NCBI RefSeq assembly: GCF_034190915.1
Contig: NW_026947632.1
Span: 372,001 to 436,000, forward strand
Direction: 5' to 3'
Origin: Cavia porcellus
Taxonomy: Eukaryota; Chordata; Mammalia; Rodentia; Caviidae
Length of the DNA stretch: 64,000 nt
The notes below the pieces were generated by a model. That model had not been told where the DNA came from and ran no database searches. It saw only the letters and a program-made list of their open reading frames with translations. Below are positions 14,577-29,340 of this stretch, in pieces. A program made the position numbers and the translations under genes. Position 1 is the first letter of the stretch; each line of letters begins with the position of its first letter.

Positions 14577-16677
14577 ACCTCCACATGCTGACCACCCCGT
14601 GGCGCTTTTCTCCATCCTACATTGCCAATCACTGCCTATCCCTATTCAGGCCCTCCGATTCACATGACCCCGTGATGTTTATCTCACTCCTACTAGTGAA
14701 TGGCCTGTTAGAAACCCTTAAAATTCAAACCACCCTGCGATGTTTTTCAGAAAACTATCCTACATTGCCACTGCATGTGTCCTGACCTCCCCATGCTGAC
14801 CACCCCATGGCGCTTTTGTCCATACCACATTGCCACTCACTGCCTATACCAATTCAGGACCTCCGATTCACACCACCCCGTGATGATTTTCTCACTCCTA
14901 CTAGTGAATGGCGTGTTAGAAAGCCTTACAATTCACACGACCCCGCGATGTTTTTCAGAAACCTATCCTACATTGCCACTGCATGTTTCCTGACTTCCCC
15001 ATTCTGACCACCCCGTGGCCATTTTCTCCATCCTACAGTGCCACTCACTGCCTGTCCTAATTCAGGCCCTCCATTTCACACCTTCCCTTGATGTTCTTCT
15101 CACTCAAACTAGTGAATGGCATGTTAGAAACCCTTACAATGCGCACCACCCCGTGATATTTTTCAGAAACCTATCCTACATTGCCACAGCATGTTTCCTG
15201 ACCTCCATATGCTGACCACCCCGTGGCGCTTTTCACAATCCTACATAGCCACTCACTCCCTATTCTTATTCACACCCTCCCTTTCACAACACCCCGTGAT
15301 ATTTTTTTCACACCTACTAGTGACTGGCGTGTTAGAAACCCTTACAATGCACCACACCGCGATCTTTTTCAGAAACCTATCCTATATTGCCACTGCATGT
15401 TTCCTGACCACACCATGCTGACCACCCGGTGGCGCTTTTCACCATCCTACATTGCCACTCACAGCCTTCTATCATTATTCACACCCTCCGATTCACAACA
15501 CCCCATAAAGATTTTCTCACTCCTTCTAGTGAATGGCCTGTTAGAAACCCTTACAATGCGAACCACCCCGCGATGTTTTTCAGAAACCTATCCTACATTG
15601 TCACTGCATGTTTCCTGACCTCCCCATTCTGTCCACCCTGTGGCGCTTTTCTGCATCCTTCATTGCAACTCACTGCCTATCCCAATTCAGGCCCTTTGAT
15701 TCACAGCACCCCGTGATGCTTTTCTCTCTCCTACTAGTGAATGGCCTGTTAGAAACCCTTAAAATGCGAACCACCCCGCGATGTTTTTCAGAAATCTATC
15801 CTACATTGCCCTGCATGTTTCCTGACCTCCCCATTCTGACCACCCCGTGACGCTTTTCTCCATCCTACATTGCCACTTACTGCCTTTCCTAATTCAGGCC
15901 CTCCTATTAACACCACCCGTGATGTTTTTTTCATTCCTGTTAGTGAATGGCCTGTTACAAACCCTTACAATGCGCACCACCCCGCGATGTTTTTCAGAAA
16001 CCTATCCTACATTGCCACTGCATGTGTCCTGACCTCCCCATGCTGACCACCCCATGGCGCTTTTGTCCATACCACATTGACACTCAATGCCTTTCCTAAT
16101 TCAGGCCCTCCAATTCACACCACCCCATGAAGTTTTTCTCACTCCTTCTAGTGAATGGCCTGTTAGAAACCCTTACAATGCGCACCACCCCGCGATGTTT
16201 TTCAGAAACCTATCCTACATTGCCACTGCATGTTTCCTGACCTCCCGATGCTGACCAGCCCGTGGCGCTTTTGTCCGTCCTACATTGTCACTCACTGCCT
16301 ATCCTAATTCAGGCCCTCCGCTTCACACCACCCCGTGATTTTTTTCTCACTCCTACTAGAGAATGGCGTATTTGAAACCCTTAAAATGCGCACCACCCCG
16401 CGATGTTTTTCAGAAATCTATCCTACATTGACACTGCATGTTTCCTGAACTCCACATGCTGACCACCCCGTGGCGATTTTGTCCGTCCTACATTGCCACT
16501 CACTGCCTATCCTAATTCAGGCCCTCCGATTCACACAAACCCGTGATGATTTTCTCACTGTTAACAGAGCATGGCGTGTTAGAAACAATTAAAATGCGCA
16601 CCACCCCGCGATGTTTTTCAGAATCCTATCCTACATTGCCACTGCAGGTTTCCTGACCTACCCATGCTGACCACCCC
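14577..16677. repeat. Copy of 9,384-11,276 with one extra monomer
   Basis: 14,577-15,716 matches 9,384-10,522 at offset 5,194. The segment from about 15,955 matches about 10,555 at offset 5,400-5,401. The offset jump of about 207 bp means one monomer is present here (about 15,740-15,950) and absent from the other copy. The extra monomer carries CATTGCCCTGCATG, a one-base deletion in subunit B. Confidence 0.72.
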
Positions 16678-18745
16678 GTGACGCTTTTCTCCATCCTACA
16701 TAGCCACTCACTGCGTATCCTAATTCAGGCCCTCCGATTCACACCACCCCGTGATTTTTTCTCACTCTTACTAGTGAATGGCCTGTTAGAAACCCTTACA
16801 ATGCGCACCACCCCGGAATGTTTTTCAGAAACCTATCCCACATTGCCACAGGATGTTTCCTGACCTCCCCATGCTGACCACCCCGTGGCGCTTTTCTCCA
16901 TCCTACATTGCCACTCACTGCCTATTCTAATTCAGGCCCTCGGATTCACACAAACCCATGATGTTTTCTCACTGCTACTAGTGCATGACGTGTTAGAAAC
17001 AATTAAAATGCGCAGCACCCCGCGATGTTTTTCAGAATACTATCCTACATTGCCACTGCATGTTTCCTGACCTACCTATGCTGACCACCCCGTGGCGCAT
17101 TTCTCCATCCTACATTGCCACTCTCTGGCTATCTTAATTCAGGCCCTCCGATTTACCGCACCCCGTGATTTTTTCTCACTCTTACTAGTGAATGGCCTGT
17201 TAGAAACCCTTACAATGCCCACCACCCCGCGATGTTTTTCAGAATCCTATCCTACATTGCCACTGCATGTTTCCTGACCTCCCCATGCTGACCAACCCCG
17301 GCGCTTTTCTCCATCCTACGTTGCCACTCACGGCCTATCCTAATTCAGGCCCTCCGACTCACACCACCCCGTGATGTTTTTCTCACTCCTACTAGTGAAT
17401 GGCCTGTTAGAAACCCTTACAATGCCCACCACCCCGCGATGTTTTTCAGAATCCTATCCTACATTGCCACTGCATGATTCCTGACCTCCCCATGCTGACG
17501 ACCCTGTTGCGCTTTTCTCCATCCTACATTGGCACTCACTGCCTACACCAGTTCAGGCCCTCCGAATCACACCACCCCGTGATGTTTTTCTCACTCCTAG
17601 TAGTGAGTAGCCTGTTAGAAAACCTTGCAATGCGCACCACCCCGCAGTGTTTTTCAGAAACCTATCCTACATTGCCACTGCATGTTTTCTGACCTCCCCA
17701 TGCTGACCACACCGTGGCACTTTTCTCCATCCTACCTTGCGACTCACTGCCTATCCTAATACAGGCTCTCCGATTCACACCATCCCGTGATGTTTTTCTC
17801 ACTCCTACTAGGGAATAGCTTGTTAGAAACCCTTACAATATGCCCCACCCCGTTATCTTTTTCAGAAACCTATCCTACATTGCCACTGCATGTTTCCTGA
17901 CATCCCCATGCTGACCACCCCGTGGCGCTTTTCTCCACCCTACATTGCCACTCACTGCCTATCCTAATTCAGGCCCTCCGATTCACACCACAACGTGATG
18001 TTTTTCTCACTCCTACTAGTGAATGGCCTGTCATAAACCCTAACAATGCACACCAACCTGAGATGTTTTACAGAAACCTATCCTACATAGCCACTGCATG
18101 TTTCCTGACCTCCCCATGCTGACCACCCCATTGAGCTTTTCTCCATCCTATATTACCACTCACTGCCTAACCCTGTTCAGGCCCTCCGATTCAAACCACC
18201 CCGTGATGTTTTTCTCACTCCTAGCAGTGAATAGCCTTTTAGAAAACTTTACAATGCGCACCACCCCACAATGATTTTGAGAAACCTATCCTACATTGCC
18301 ACTGCATGTTTCCTGACCTCCCATGCTGACCACCCGGTGGCGCTTTTCTCCATCCTACATTGCCAATCACTGTCTATCCCAATTCAGGCCCTCCAATTCA
18401 CACCTTCCCGTGATGTTCTTCTCAGTCCTACTAGTGAATGGCGTGTTAGAAACCCTTACAATGCGCACCACCCCGTGATGTTTTTCAGAAAACTATCCTA
18501 CATTGCCACAGCATGTTTCCTGACCTCCCCATGCTGACCACCCCGTGGCGCTTTTCACCATCCTACATTGCCACTCACTGCCTATCCTTATTCACACCGT
18601 CCTATTCACAACACCCCGTGATATTTTTTTCACTCCTACTAGTGAATGGCGTGTTAGAAACCCTTACAATGCACCACCCCGCGATCTTTTTCAGAAACCT
18701 ATCCTATATTGCCACTGCATGTTTCCTGACCACACCATGCTGACC
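15430..18745. repeat. Founder block R, near-identical to 26,023-29,340
   Basis: Constant offset of 10,595 bp (10,596 after a one-base deletion near 18,320, where CCTCCCATGCTG replaces CCTCCCCATGCTG). About 16 monomers, including the AACAATTAAAAT, CCAACCCCGGCGC, GTAGTGAGTAGC and 206-bp AATGCACCACC types. Confidence 0.82.
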
Positions 18746-19775
18746 ACCCCGTGGCGCTTTTCTCCATCCTACATTGCCACTCACTGCCTATCCTAATTCA
18801 GGCCCTACGATTCACACCACCCCGTGATGTTTTTCTCACTCTTACTAGTAAATGGGCCTTTAGAAGCCCTTACAATGCGCACCACACCGCGATGTTCTTC
18901 AGAAAGCTATCCTTCATTGCCACTGCATGTTTCCTGACCTCCCCAAGCTGACCACCCCGTGGCGCTTTTCTCCATCGTACATTGCCACTCACTGCCTATC
19001 CTAATTCAGGCCCTCCGATTCACACCATCCCGTGATGTTTTTCTCATTCCTTCTATTGAATGCTGTGTTAGAAACCCTTACATTGCGCACCACCCAACGA
19101 TGTTTTTCAGAAACATACCCTACATTGCCACTGCATGTTTCCTGACCTCCCCATGGTGACCACCCAGTGGCGCTTTTCTCCATCCTACATTGCCACGCAC
19201 TGCTTATCCTAATTCAGGCCCTCCGATTCACACCACCCCATGATGTTTTTCTCACTCCTACTAGTTAATGGACTGTTAGAAACCCTTACAATGCGCACCA
19301 CCCCGCGATGTTTTTCAGAAACCTATCCTAAATTGCCACTGCATGTTTCCTGACCTCCCCATTGTGTCCACCCCATGGCGCTTTTCTCCATCCTTCTTTG
19401 TCACTCACTGCCTATACCAATTCAGGCCCTCAGATTCACACCACCCCGTGATGTTATTCTCACTCCTACTAGTGAATGGCCTCTTAGAAACACTTACACT
19501 GCGCACAAACCCGCGATTTTTTTCACAAACCTATCCTACATTGCCACTTCATGTTTTCTGACCTCCCCATTCTGTCCACCCCGTGGCGCTTTTCTCCATC
19601 CTACATTGCCAATCACTGCCTATCCCAATTCAGGCCCTCCGATTCACACCACCCCTTGATGTTTTTCTCACTCCTACTAGTGAATGGCCTGTTAGAAACC
19701 CTTACAATGCGCACCACCCCGCGATGTTTTTCAGAAACCTATCCTACATTGCCACTGCATGTTTCCTGACCTCCC
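17474..19775. repeat. Founder segment of the right half of the 28-mer HOR
   Basis: Eleven monomers that recur at about 36,371-38,670 (offset 18,897/18,898), 43,637-45,936, 49,465-51,764 and 59,665-61,964. Diagnostic variants are ATTCCTTCTATTGAATGC near 19,045, CATTGTGTCCACC near 19,360 and CACCCCTTGATG near 19,650. After 19,775 the sequence switches to GACGACCCTGTTGCGC, so the correspondence ends there. Confidence 0.8.
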
Positions 19776-19799
19776 CATGCTGACGACCCTGTTGCGCTT

Positions 19800-21240
19800 T
19801 TCTCCATCCTACAGTGCCACTCACTGCCTATCCTAATTCAGGCCCTATGATTCACACCACCCCGTGATGTTTTTCTCACTCTTACTAGTAAATGGGCCTT
19901 TAGAAGCCCTTACAATGCGCACCACACCGCAGTGTTCTTCAGAAAGCTATCCTTCATTGCCACTGCATGTTTCCTGACCTCCCCATGCTGAGCACCCCGT
20001 GGCACTTTTCTCCCTCCTACATTGCCACTCACTGCCTATCCTAATTCAGGCCCTCCGATTTACACCACCCCATGATGATATTCTCACTCCTACTAGTGAA
20101 TGTCCTGTTAGAAACCCTTACAATGCACAACACCCGGCGAAGTTTTTCAGAAACCTATCCTACATTGACACTGCATGTTTCCTGACCTCCCCATGGTGAA
20201 CACCCCGTGTCGCTTTTCTCCATCCTACATTGCCACTCACTGCCTTTCCTAATTCAGGCCCTCCTATTCACACCACTACGTGATGTTTTTCTCATTCCTC
20301 CTAGTGAATGGCCTGTTAGAAACCCTTACAATGCGCACCCCCCCGAGATGTTTTTCAGAAACCTATCCTACATAGCCACTGCATGTTTCCTGACCTCCCC
20401 ATGCTGACCACCCCGTGGCGCTTTTCTCCATCCTACATTGCCAATCACTGCCTATCCCAATTCAGGCCCTCCGATTCACACGACCCCGTGATGTTTATCT
20501 CACTCCTACTAGTGAATGGCCTGTTAGAAACCCTTAAAATTCAAACCACCCTGCGATGTTTTCAGAAAACTATCCTACATTGCCACTGCATGTGTCCTGA
20601 CCTCCCCATGCTGACCACCCCATGGCGCTTTTGTCCATACCACATTGCCACTCACTGCCTATACCAATTCAGGACCTCCGATTCACACCACCCCGTGATG
20701 GTTTTCTCACTCCTACTAGTGAATGGCGTGTTAGAAAGCCTTACAATTCACACAACCCCGCGATGTTTTTCAGAAACCTAGCCTACATTGCCACTGCATG
20801 TTTCCTGACTTCCCCATTCTGACCACCCCGTGGGCATTTTCTCCATCCTACAGTGCCCCTCACTGCCTGTCCTAATTCAGGCCCTCCGATTCACACCTTC
20901 CCTTGATGTTCTTCTCACTCAAACTAGTGAATGGCGTGTTAGAAACCCTTACAATGCGCACCACCCCGTGATGTTTTTCAGAAACCTATCCTACATTGCC
21001 ACAGCATGTTTCCTGACCTCCATATGCTGACCACCCCGTGGCGCTTTTCACCATCCTACATAGCCACTCACTCCCTATCCTTATTCACACCCTCCCATTC
21101 ACAAAACCCCGTGATATTTTTTTCACACCTACTAGTGAATGGCGTGTTAGAAACCCTTACAATGCACCACACCGCGATCTTTTTCAGAAACCTATCCTAT
21201 ATTGCCACTGCATGTTTCCTGACCACACCATGCTGACCAC
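19800..21240. repeat. Copy of 8,790-10,230; also pairs with 22,083-23,527
   Basis: Seven monomers at offset 11,009 from the founder and 2,284 bp (11 monomers) from the next copy to the right. Shared private changes include CGGCGAAGTTTTTC, CCATACCACATTG and ACCTTCCCTTGATG. The two right-hand copies bracket the start of the second copy of block P, so the layout is a local tandem duplication of about 11 monomers. Confidence 0.78.
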
Positions 21241-21243
21241 CCC

Positions 21244-24200
21244 GTGGCGCTTTTCTCCATTCTTCATTGCCACTCACTGGCTATCCTAATTCAGGCCCTC
21301 CGATTCACACCACCCCGTGATTTTTTCTCACTCTTACTAGTGAATGGCCTGTTAGAAACCCTTACAATGCGCACCACCCCGCGATGTTTTACAGAATCCT
21401 ATCCTACATTGCCAATGCATGTTTCCTGACCTCCCCATATAGACCACCCCGTGGCCCTTTTCTCCATCCTACATTGCCACTCACTGCCTATCCTAATTCA
21501 GGCCCTCCGATTCACACCACCCCGTGATGTTTTTCTCGCTCCTACTAGTCAATGGCCTCTTAGAAACCCTTACAATGCGCACAACCCCGCGATTTTTTTC
21601 ACAAACCTATCGTACATTGCCACTTCATGCTTCCTGACCTCCCCATTCTGTCCGCCCCTTGGCGCTTTTCTCCATCCTACATTGCCAATCACTGCCTATC
21701 CCAATTCAGGCCCTCCAATTCACACGACCCCGTGATGTTTATCTCACTCCTACTAGTGAATGGCCTGTTAGAAACCCTTAAAATGCGAACCACCCTGCGA
21801 TGTTTTTCAGAAAACTAACCTACATTGCCATTGCATGTTTCCTGACCTCTCCATGCTGACCACCCCGTGAAGCTTTTCTCCATCCTACATTGCCACTCAC
21901 TGCCTATCCCAATTCAAGACCTCCGATTCACACCACCCCGTGATGGTTTTCTCACTCCTACTAGTGAATGGCGTGTTAGAAAGCCTTACAATTCACACGA
22001 CCCCGCGATGTTTTTCAGAAACCTATCCTACATTGCCACTGCATGTTTCCTGACTTCCCCATTCTGACCACCCCGTGGCCATTTTCTCCATCCTACAGTG
22101 CCACTCACTGCCTATCCTAATTCAGGCCCTACGATTCACACCACCCCGTGATGTTTTTCTCACTCTTACTAGTAAATGGGCCTTTAGAAGCCCTTACAAT
22201 GCGCACCACACCGCAATGTTCTTCAGAAAGCTATCCTTCATTGCCACTGCATGTTTCCTGACCTCCCCATGCTGAGCACCCCGTGGCGCTGTTCTCCCTC
22301 CTACATTGCCACTCACTGCCTATCCTAATTCAGGCCCTCCGATTTACACCACCCCATGATGATATTCTCACTCCTACTAGTGAATGTCCTGTTAGAAACC
22401 CTTACAATGCACAACACCCGGCGAAGTTTTTCAGAAACCTATCCTACAAGGACACTGCATGTTTCCTGACCTCCCCATGGTGAACACCCCTTGTCGCTTT
22501 TCTCCATCCTACATTGCCACTCACTGCCTTTCCTAATTCAGGCCCTCCTATTCACACCACCACGTGATGTTTTTCTCATTCCTCCTAGTGAATGGCCTGT
22601 TAGAAACCCTTACAATGCGCACCCCCCCGAGATGTTTTTCAGAAACCTATCCTACATAGCCACTGCATGTTTCCTGACCTCCCCATGCTGACCACCCCGT
22701 GGCGCTTTTCTCCATCCTACATTGCCAATCACTGCCTATCCCAATTCAGGCCCTCCGATTCACACGACCCCGTGATGTTTATCTCACTCCTACTAGTGAA
22801 TGGCCTGTTAGAAACCCTTAAAATTCAAACCACCCTGCGATGTTTTCAGAAAACTATCCTACATTGCCACTGCATGTGTCCTGACCTCCCCATGCTGACC
22901 ACCCCATGGCGCTTTTGTCCATACCACATTGCCACTCACTGCCTATACCAATTCAGGACCTCCGATTCACACCACCCCGTGATGGTTTTCTCACTCCTAC
23001 TAGTGAATGGCGTGTTAGAAAGCCTTACAATTCACACAACCCCGCGATGTTTTTCAGAAACCTATCCTACATTGCCACTGCATGTTTCCTGACTTCCCCA
23101 TTCTGACCACCCCGTGGGCATTTTCTCCATCCTACAGTGCCACTCACTGCCTGTCCTAATTCAGGCCCTCCGATTCACACCTTCCCTTGATGTTCTTCTC
23201 ACTCAAACTAGTGAATGGCGTGTTAGAAACCCTTACAATGCGCACCACCCCGTGATGTTTTTCAGAAACTTATCCTACATTGCCACAGCATGTTTCCTGA
23301 CCTCCATATGCTGACCACCCCGTGGCGCTTTTCACCATCCTACATAGCCACTCACTCCCTATCCTTATTCACACCCTCCCATTCACAAAACCCCGTGATA
23401 TTTTTTTCACACCTACTAGTGAATGGCGTGTTAGAAACCCTTACAATGCACCACACCGCGATCTTTTTCAGAAACCTATCCTATATTGCCACTGCATGTT
23501 TCCTGACCACACCATGCTGACCACCCGGTGGCGCTTTTCACCATCCTACATTGCCACTCACAGCCTCCTATCATTATTCACACCCTCCGATTCACAACAC
23601 CCCATAAAGATTTTCTCACTCCTTCTAGTGAATGGCCTGTTAGAAACCCTTACAATGCGAACCACCCCGCGATGTTTTTCAGAAACCTATCCTACATTGT
23701 CACTGCATGTTTCCTGACCTCCCCATTCTGTCCACCCTGTGGCGCTTTTCTGCATCCTTCATTGCAACTCACTGCCTATCCCAATTCAGGCCCTTTGATT
23801 CACAGCACCCCGTGATGCTTTTCTCACTCCTACTAGTGAATGGCCTGTTACAAACCCTTACAATGCGCACCACCCCGCGATGTTTTTCAGAAACCTATCC
23901 TACATTGCCACTGCATGTGTCCTGACCTCCACATGCTGACCACCCCATGGCGCTTTTGTCCATACCACATTGACACTCAATGCCTTTCCTAATTCAGGCC
24001 CTCCAATTCACACCACCCCATGAAGTTTTTCTCACTCCTTCTAGTGAATGGCCTGTTAGAAACCCTTACAATGCGCACCACCCCGCGATGTTTTTCAGAA
24101 ACCTATCCTACATTGCCACTGCATGTTTCCTGACCTCCCGATGCTGACCAGCCCGTGGCGCTTTTGTCCGTCCTACATTGCCACTCACTGCCTATCCTAA

Positions 24201-25607
24201 TTCAGGCCCTCCGCTTCACACCACCCCGTGATTTTTTTCTCACTCCTACTAGAGAATGGCGTATTTGAAACCCTTAAAATGCGCACCACCCCGCGATGTT
24301 TTTCAGAAATCTATCCTACATTGACACTGCATGTTTCCTGAACTCCACATGCTGACCACCGCGTGGCGATTTTGTCCGTCCTACATTGCCACTCACTGCC
24401 TATCCTAATTCAGGCCCTCCGATTCACACAAACCCGTGATGTTTTTCTCACTGTTAACAGAGCATGGCGTGTTAGAAACAATTAAAATGCGCACCACCCC
24501 GCGATGTTTTTCAGAATCCTATCCTACATTGCCACTGCAGGTTTCCTGACCTACCCATGCTGACCACCCCGTGACGCTTTTCTCCATCCTACGTAGCCAC
24601 TCACTGCGTATCCTAATTCAGGCCCTCCGATTCACACCACCCCGTGATTTTTTCTCACTCTTACTAGTGAATGGCCTGTTAGAAACCCTTACAATGCGCT
24701 CCACACCGCGATGTTTTTCAGAATCATATCCTACATTGCCACTGCATGATTCCTGCCCTCCCCATGCTGACCACCCCGTGGCCCATTTCTCCATCCTACA
24801 TTGCCACTCACTCCCTATCCTAATACAGGCCATCTGATTCACACCACCCCTTGATGTTATTCTCACTCCTACTAGAGAATGGCCTTTAGAAACCCTTACT
24901 ATGTGCACAAACCCGCGATGTTTTTCACAAACCTATCCTACATTGCCACTGCATGTTTCCTGACCTCCGCATTCTGTCCACCCTGTGGCGCTTTTCTGCA
25001 TCCTTCATTGCCACTCACTGCCTATCCCAATTCAGCCCCTCCGATTCACACCACCCCGTGATGTTTTTCTCACTCTTACTAATAAATGGGGTGTTAGAAG
25101 CCTTTACAATGCACACCACCCCGCAATGTTTTTCAGAAACCTATCCTACATTGCCACAGCATGTTTCCTGACATCCCCATGCTGACCACCCTGTGGCACT
25201 TTTCTCCATCCTACATTGCCACTCACTGCCTATCCTAATTGAGTCCTTCCCATTCACAACACCCCGTGATTTTTTCTCACTCTTACTAGTCAATGGCCTA
25301 TGGGAAACACTTACAATGCGCACCACCTCGCGATGTTTTTCAGAATCTTATCCTACTTTACCACTGCATGTTTCCTGACCTCCCCATGCTGACCACCCCG
25401 TGGCCCATTCCTCCATCCTACATTGCCACTCACTGCCTATCCTAATTCAGGCCCTCCGATTCACACCACCCCGTGATGTTATTCTCGCTCCTAGTAGTGA
25501 ATGGCCTCTTAGAAACCCTTACAATGCGCACAACCCCGTGATGTTTTTCAGAATCCTATCCTACATTGCCACTGCATGTTTCCTGACCTCCCCATGTTGA
25601 CCACCCC
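21244..25607. repeat. Second copy of block P
   Basis: It pairs with 7,951-12,313 at offset 13,293/13,294. The sequence just to its left (19,800-21,240) pairs instead with 8,790-10,230 at offset 11,009, so a rearrangement junction lies near 21,190-21,245. The copy continues past a one-monomer deletion into 25,608-26,007, which pairs with 12,522-12,921. Confidence 0.83.
22083..23527. repeat. Third copy of the 8,790-10,230 segment
   Basis: It matches 19,800-21,240 at 2,284 bp and 8,790-10,230 at 13,293 bp. A private change, ACAAGGACAC near 22,446 instead of ACATTGACAC, marks this copy. Confidence 0.78.
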
Positions 25608-26022
25608 ATGGCGCTTTTCTCCATCCTACATTGCCACTTACTGCCTATCCTAATTCAGGCCCTCCGATTTACACAACCCCGTGATGTTATTCTCACTCCT
25701 ACTAGTGAATGGCCTCTTGGAAACCCTTACAATGCTCTCAACCCCATGATGTTTTTCACAAAACTATCCTACATTGCCACTGCATGTTTCCTGACCTCCC
25801 CATTGTGTCCACCCCATGGTGCTTTTCTCCATCCTACTTTGCCACTCACTGCCTATCCCAATTCAGGCCCTCTGATTCACAGCAACCCGTGATGTTATTC
25901 TCACTCCTACTAGTGAATGGCCTCTTAGAAACCCTTACAATGCGCACCACCCTGCGATTTTTTTCAGAAACCTATCCTACATTGCCACTGCATGTTTTCT
26001 GACCTACCCATGCTGACCACCC
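25608..26022. repeat. Short block ending in a mapped junction
   Basis: Two monomers matching 12,522-12,921 at offset 13,086. They keep the left-parent marker GACCTACCCA at 26,001-26,010 and then show the right-parent marker CCGGTGG from 26,021. The switch therefore lies within about 26,008-26,022, in sequence common to both parents. To the right the sequence is block R (offset 10,595). Confidence 0.75.
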
Positions 26023-29000
26023 GGTGGCGCTTTTCACCATCCTACATTGCCACTCACAGCCTCCTATCATTATTCACACCCTCCGATTCACAAAACCCCA
26101 TAAAGATTTTCTCACTCCTTCTAGTGAATGGCCTGTTAGAAACCCTTACAATGCGAACCACCCCGCGATGTTTTTCAGAAACCTATCCTACATTGTCACT
26201 GCATGTTTCCTGACCTCCCCATTCTGTCCACCCTGTGGCGCTTTTCTGCATCCTTCATTGCAACTCACTGCCTATCCCAATTCAGGCCCTTTGATTCACA
26301 GCACCCCGTGATGCTTTTCTCCCTCCTACTAGTGAATGGCCTGTTAGAAACCCTTAAAATGCGAACCACCCCGCGATGTTTTTCAGAAATCTATCCTACA
26401 TTGCCCTGCATGTTTCCTGACCTCCCCATTCTGACCACCCCGTGACGCTTTTCTCCATCCTACATTGCCACTTACTGCCTTTCCTAATTCAGGCCCTCCT
26501 ATTAACACCACCCGTGATGTTTTTTTCATTCCTGTTAGTGAATGGCCTGTTACAAACCCTTACAATGCGCACCACCCCGCGATGTTTTTCAGAAACCTAT
26601 CCTACATTGCCACTGCATGTGTCCTGACCTCCCCATGCTGACCACCCCATGGCGCTTTTGTCCATACCACATTGACACTCAATGCCTTTCCTAATTCAGG
26701 CCCTCCAATTCACACCACCCCATGAAGTTTTTCTCACTCCTTCTAGTGAATGGCCTGTTAGAAACCCTTACAATGCGCACCACCCCGCGATGTTTTTCAG
26801 AAACCTATCCTACATTGCCACTGCATGTTTCCTGACCTCCCGATGCTGACCAGCCCGTGGCGCTTTTGTCCGTCCTACATTGTCACTAACTGCCTATCCT
26901 AATTCAGGCCCTCCGCTTCACACCACCCCGTGATTTTTTTCTCACTCCTACTAGAGAATGGCGTATTTGAAACCCTTAAAATGCGCACCACCCCGCGATG
27001 TTTTTCAGAAATCTATCCTACATTGACACTGCATGTTTCCTGAACTCCACATGCTGACCACCCCGTGGCGATTTTGTCCGTCCTACATTGCCACTCACTG
27101 CCTATCCTAATTCAGGCCCTCCGATTCACACAAACCCGTGATGTTTTTCTCACTGTTACAAGAGCATGGCGTGTTAGAAACAATTAAAATGCGCACCACC
27201 CCGCGATGTTTTTCAGAATCCTATCCTACATTGCCACTGCAGGTTTCCTGACCTACCCATGCTGACCACCCCGTGACGCTTTTCTCCATCCTACATAGCC
27301 ACTCACTGCGTATCCTAATTCAGGCCCTCCGATTCACACCACCCCGTGATTTTTTCTCACTCTTACTAGTGAATGGCCTGTTAGAAACCCTTACAATGCG
27401 CACCACCCCGGAATGTTTTTCAGAAACCTATCCCACATTGCCAAAGGATGTTTCCTGACCTCCCCATGCTGACCACCCCGTGGCGCTTTTCTCCATCCTA
27501 CATTGCCACTCACTGCCTATTCTAATTCAGGCCCTCGGATTCACACAAACCCGTGATGTTTTCTCACTGCTACTAGTGCATGGCGTGTTAGAAACAATTA
27601 AAATGTGCAGCACCCCGCGATGTTTTTCAGAATACTATCCTACATTGCCACTGCATGTTTCCTGACCTACCTATGCTGACCACCCCGTGGCGCATTTCTC
27701 CATCCTACATTGCCACTCGCTGGCTATCTTAATTCAGGCCCTCCGATTTACCGCACCCCGTGATTTTTTCTCACTCTTACTAGTGAATGGCCTGTTAGAA
27801 ACCCTTACAATGCCCACCACCCCGCGATGTTTATCAAAATCCTATCCTACATTGCCACTGCATGTTTCCTGACCTCCCCATTCTGACCAACCCCGGCGCT
27901 TTTCTCCATCCTACGTTGCCACTCACGGCCTATCCTAATTCAGGCCCTCCGACTCACACCACCCCGTGATATTTTTCTCACTCCTACTAGTGAATGGCCT
28001 GTTAGAAACACTTACAATGCCCACCACCCCGCGATGTTTTTCAGAATCCTATCCTACATTGCCACTGCATGATTCCTGACCTCCCCATGCTGACGACCCT
28101 GTTGCGCTTTTCTCCATCCTACATTGCCACTCACTGCCTACACCTGTTCAGGCCCTCCGAATCACACCACCCCGTGATGTTTTTCTCACTCCTAGTAGTG
28201 AGTAGCCTGTTAGAAACCCTTGCAATGCGCACTACCCCGCAGTGTTTTTCAGAAACCTATCCTACATTGCCACTGCATGTTTTCTGACCTCCCCATGCTG
28301 ACCACACCGTGGCACTTTTCTCCATCCTACCTTGCGACTCACTGCCTATCCTAATACAGGCTCTCCGATTCACACCATCCCGTGATGTTTTTCTCACTCC
28401 TACTAGGGAATAGCTTGTTAGAAACCCTTACAATATGCCCCACCCCGCTATCTTTTTCAGAAACCTATCCTACATTGCCACTGCATGTTTCCTGACATCC
28501 CCATGCTGACCACCCCGTGGCGCTTTTCTCCACCCTACATTGCCACTCACTGCCTATCCTAATTCAGGCCCTCCGATTCACACCACAACGTGATGTTTTT
28601 CTCACTCCTACTAGTGAATGGCCTGTCATAAACCCTAACAATGCGCACCACCCTGAGATGTTTTACAGAAACCTATCCTACATAGCCACTGCATGTTTCC
28701 TGACCTCCCCATGCTGACCACCCCATTGAGCTTTTCTCCATCCTATATTACCACTCACTGCCTAACCCAGTTCAGGCCCTCCGATTCAAACCACCCCGTG
28801 ATGTTTTTCTCACTCCTAGCAGTGAATAGCCTTTTAGAAACCTTTACAATGCGCACCACCCCGCAATGATTTTGAGAAACCTATCCTTCATTGCCACTGC
28901 ATGTTTCATGACCTCCCCATGCTGACCACCCCGTGGTGCTTTTCTCCATCCTACATTGCCAATCACTGCCTATCCCAATTCAGGCCCTCCGATTCACACC

Positions 29001-29340
29001 TTCCCGTGATGTTCTTCTCACTCCTACTAGTGAATGGCGTGTTAGAAACCCTTACAATGCGCACCACCCCGTGATGTTTTTCAGAAAACTATCCTACATT
29101 GCCACAGCATGTTTCCTGACCTCCCCATGCTGACCACCCCGTGGCGCTTTTCACCATCCTACATTGCCACTCACTGCCTATCCTTATTCACACCGTCCTA
29201 TTCACAACACCCCGTGATATTTTTTTCACTCCTACTAGTGAATGGCGTGTTATAAACCCTTACAATGAACCACCCCACGATCTTTTTCAGAAACCTATCC
29301 TATATTGCCACTGCATGTTTCCTGACCACACCATGCTGAC
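26023..29340. repeat. Second copy of block R
   Basis: It matches 15,430-18,745. Copy-specific changes include CTGTTACAAGAGC near 27,154 against CTGTTAACAGAGC, and GTTATAAACCC near 29,250 against GTTAGAAACCC. The match ends about 29,341, where the next monomer resembles the one at 21,244. Confidence 0.8.
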
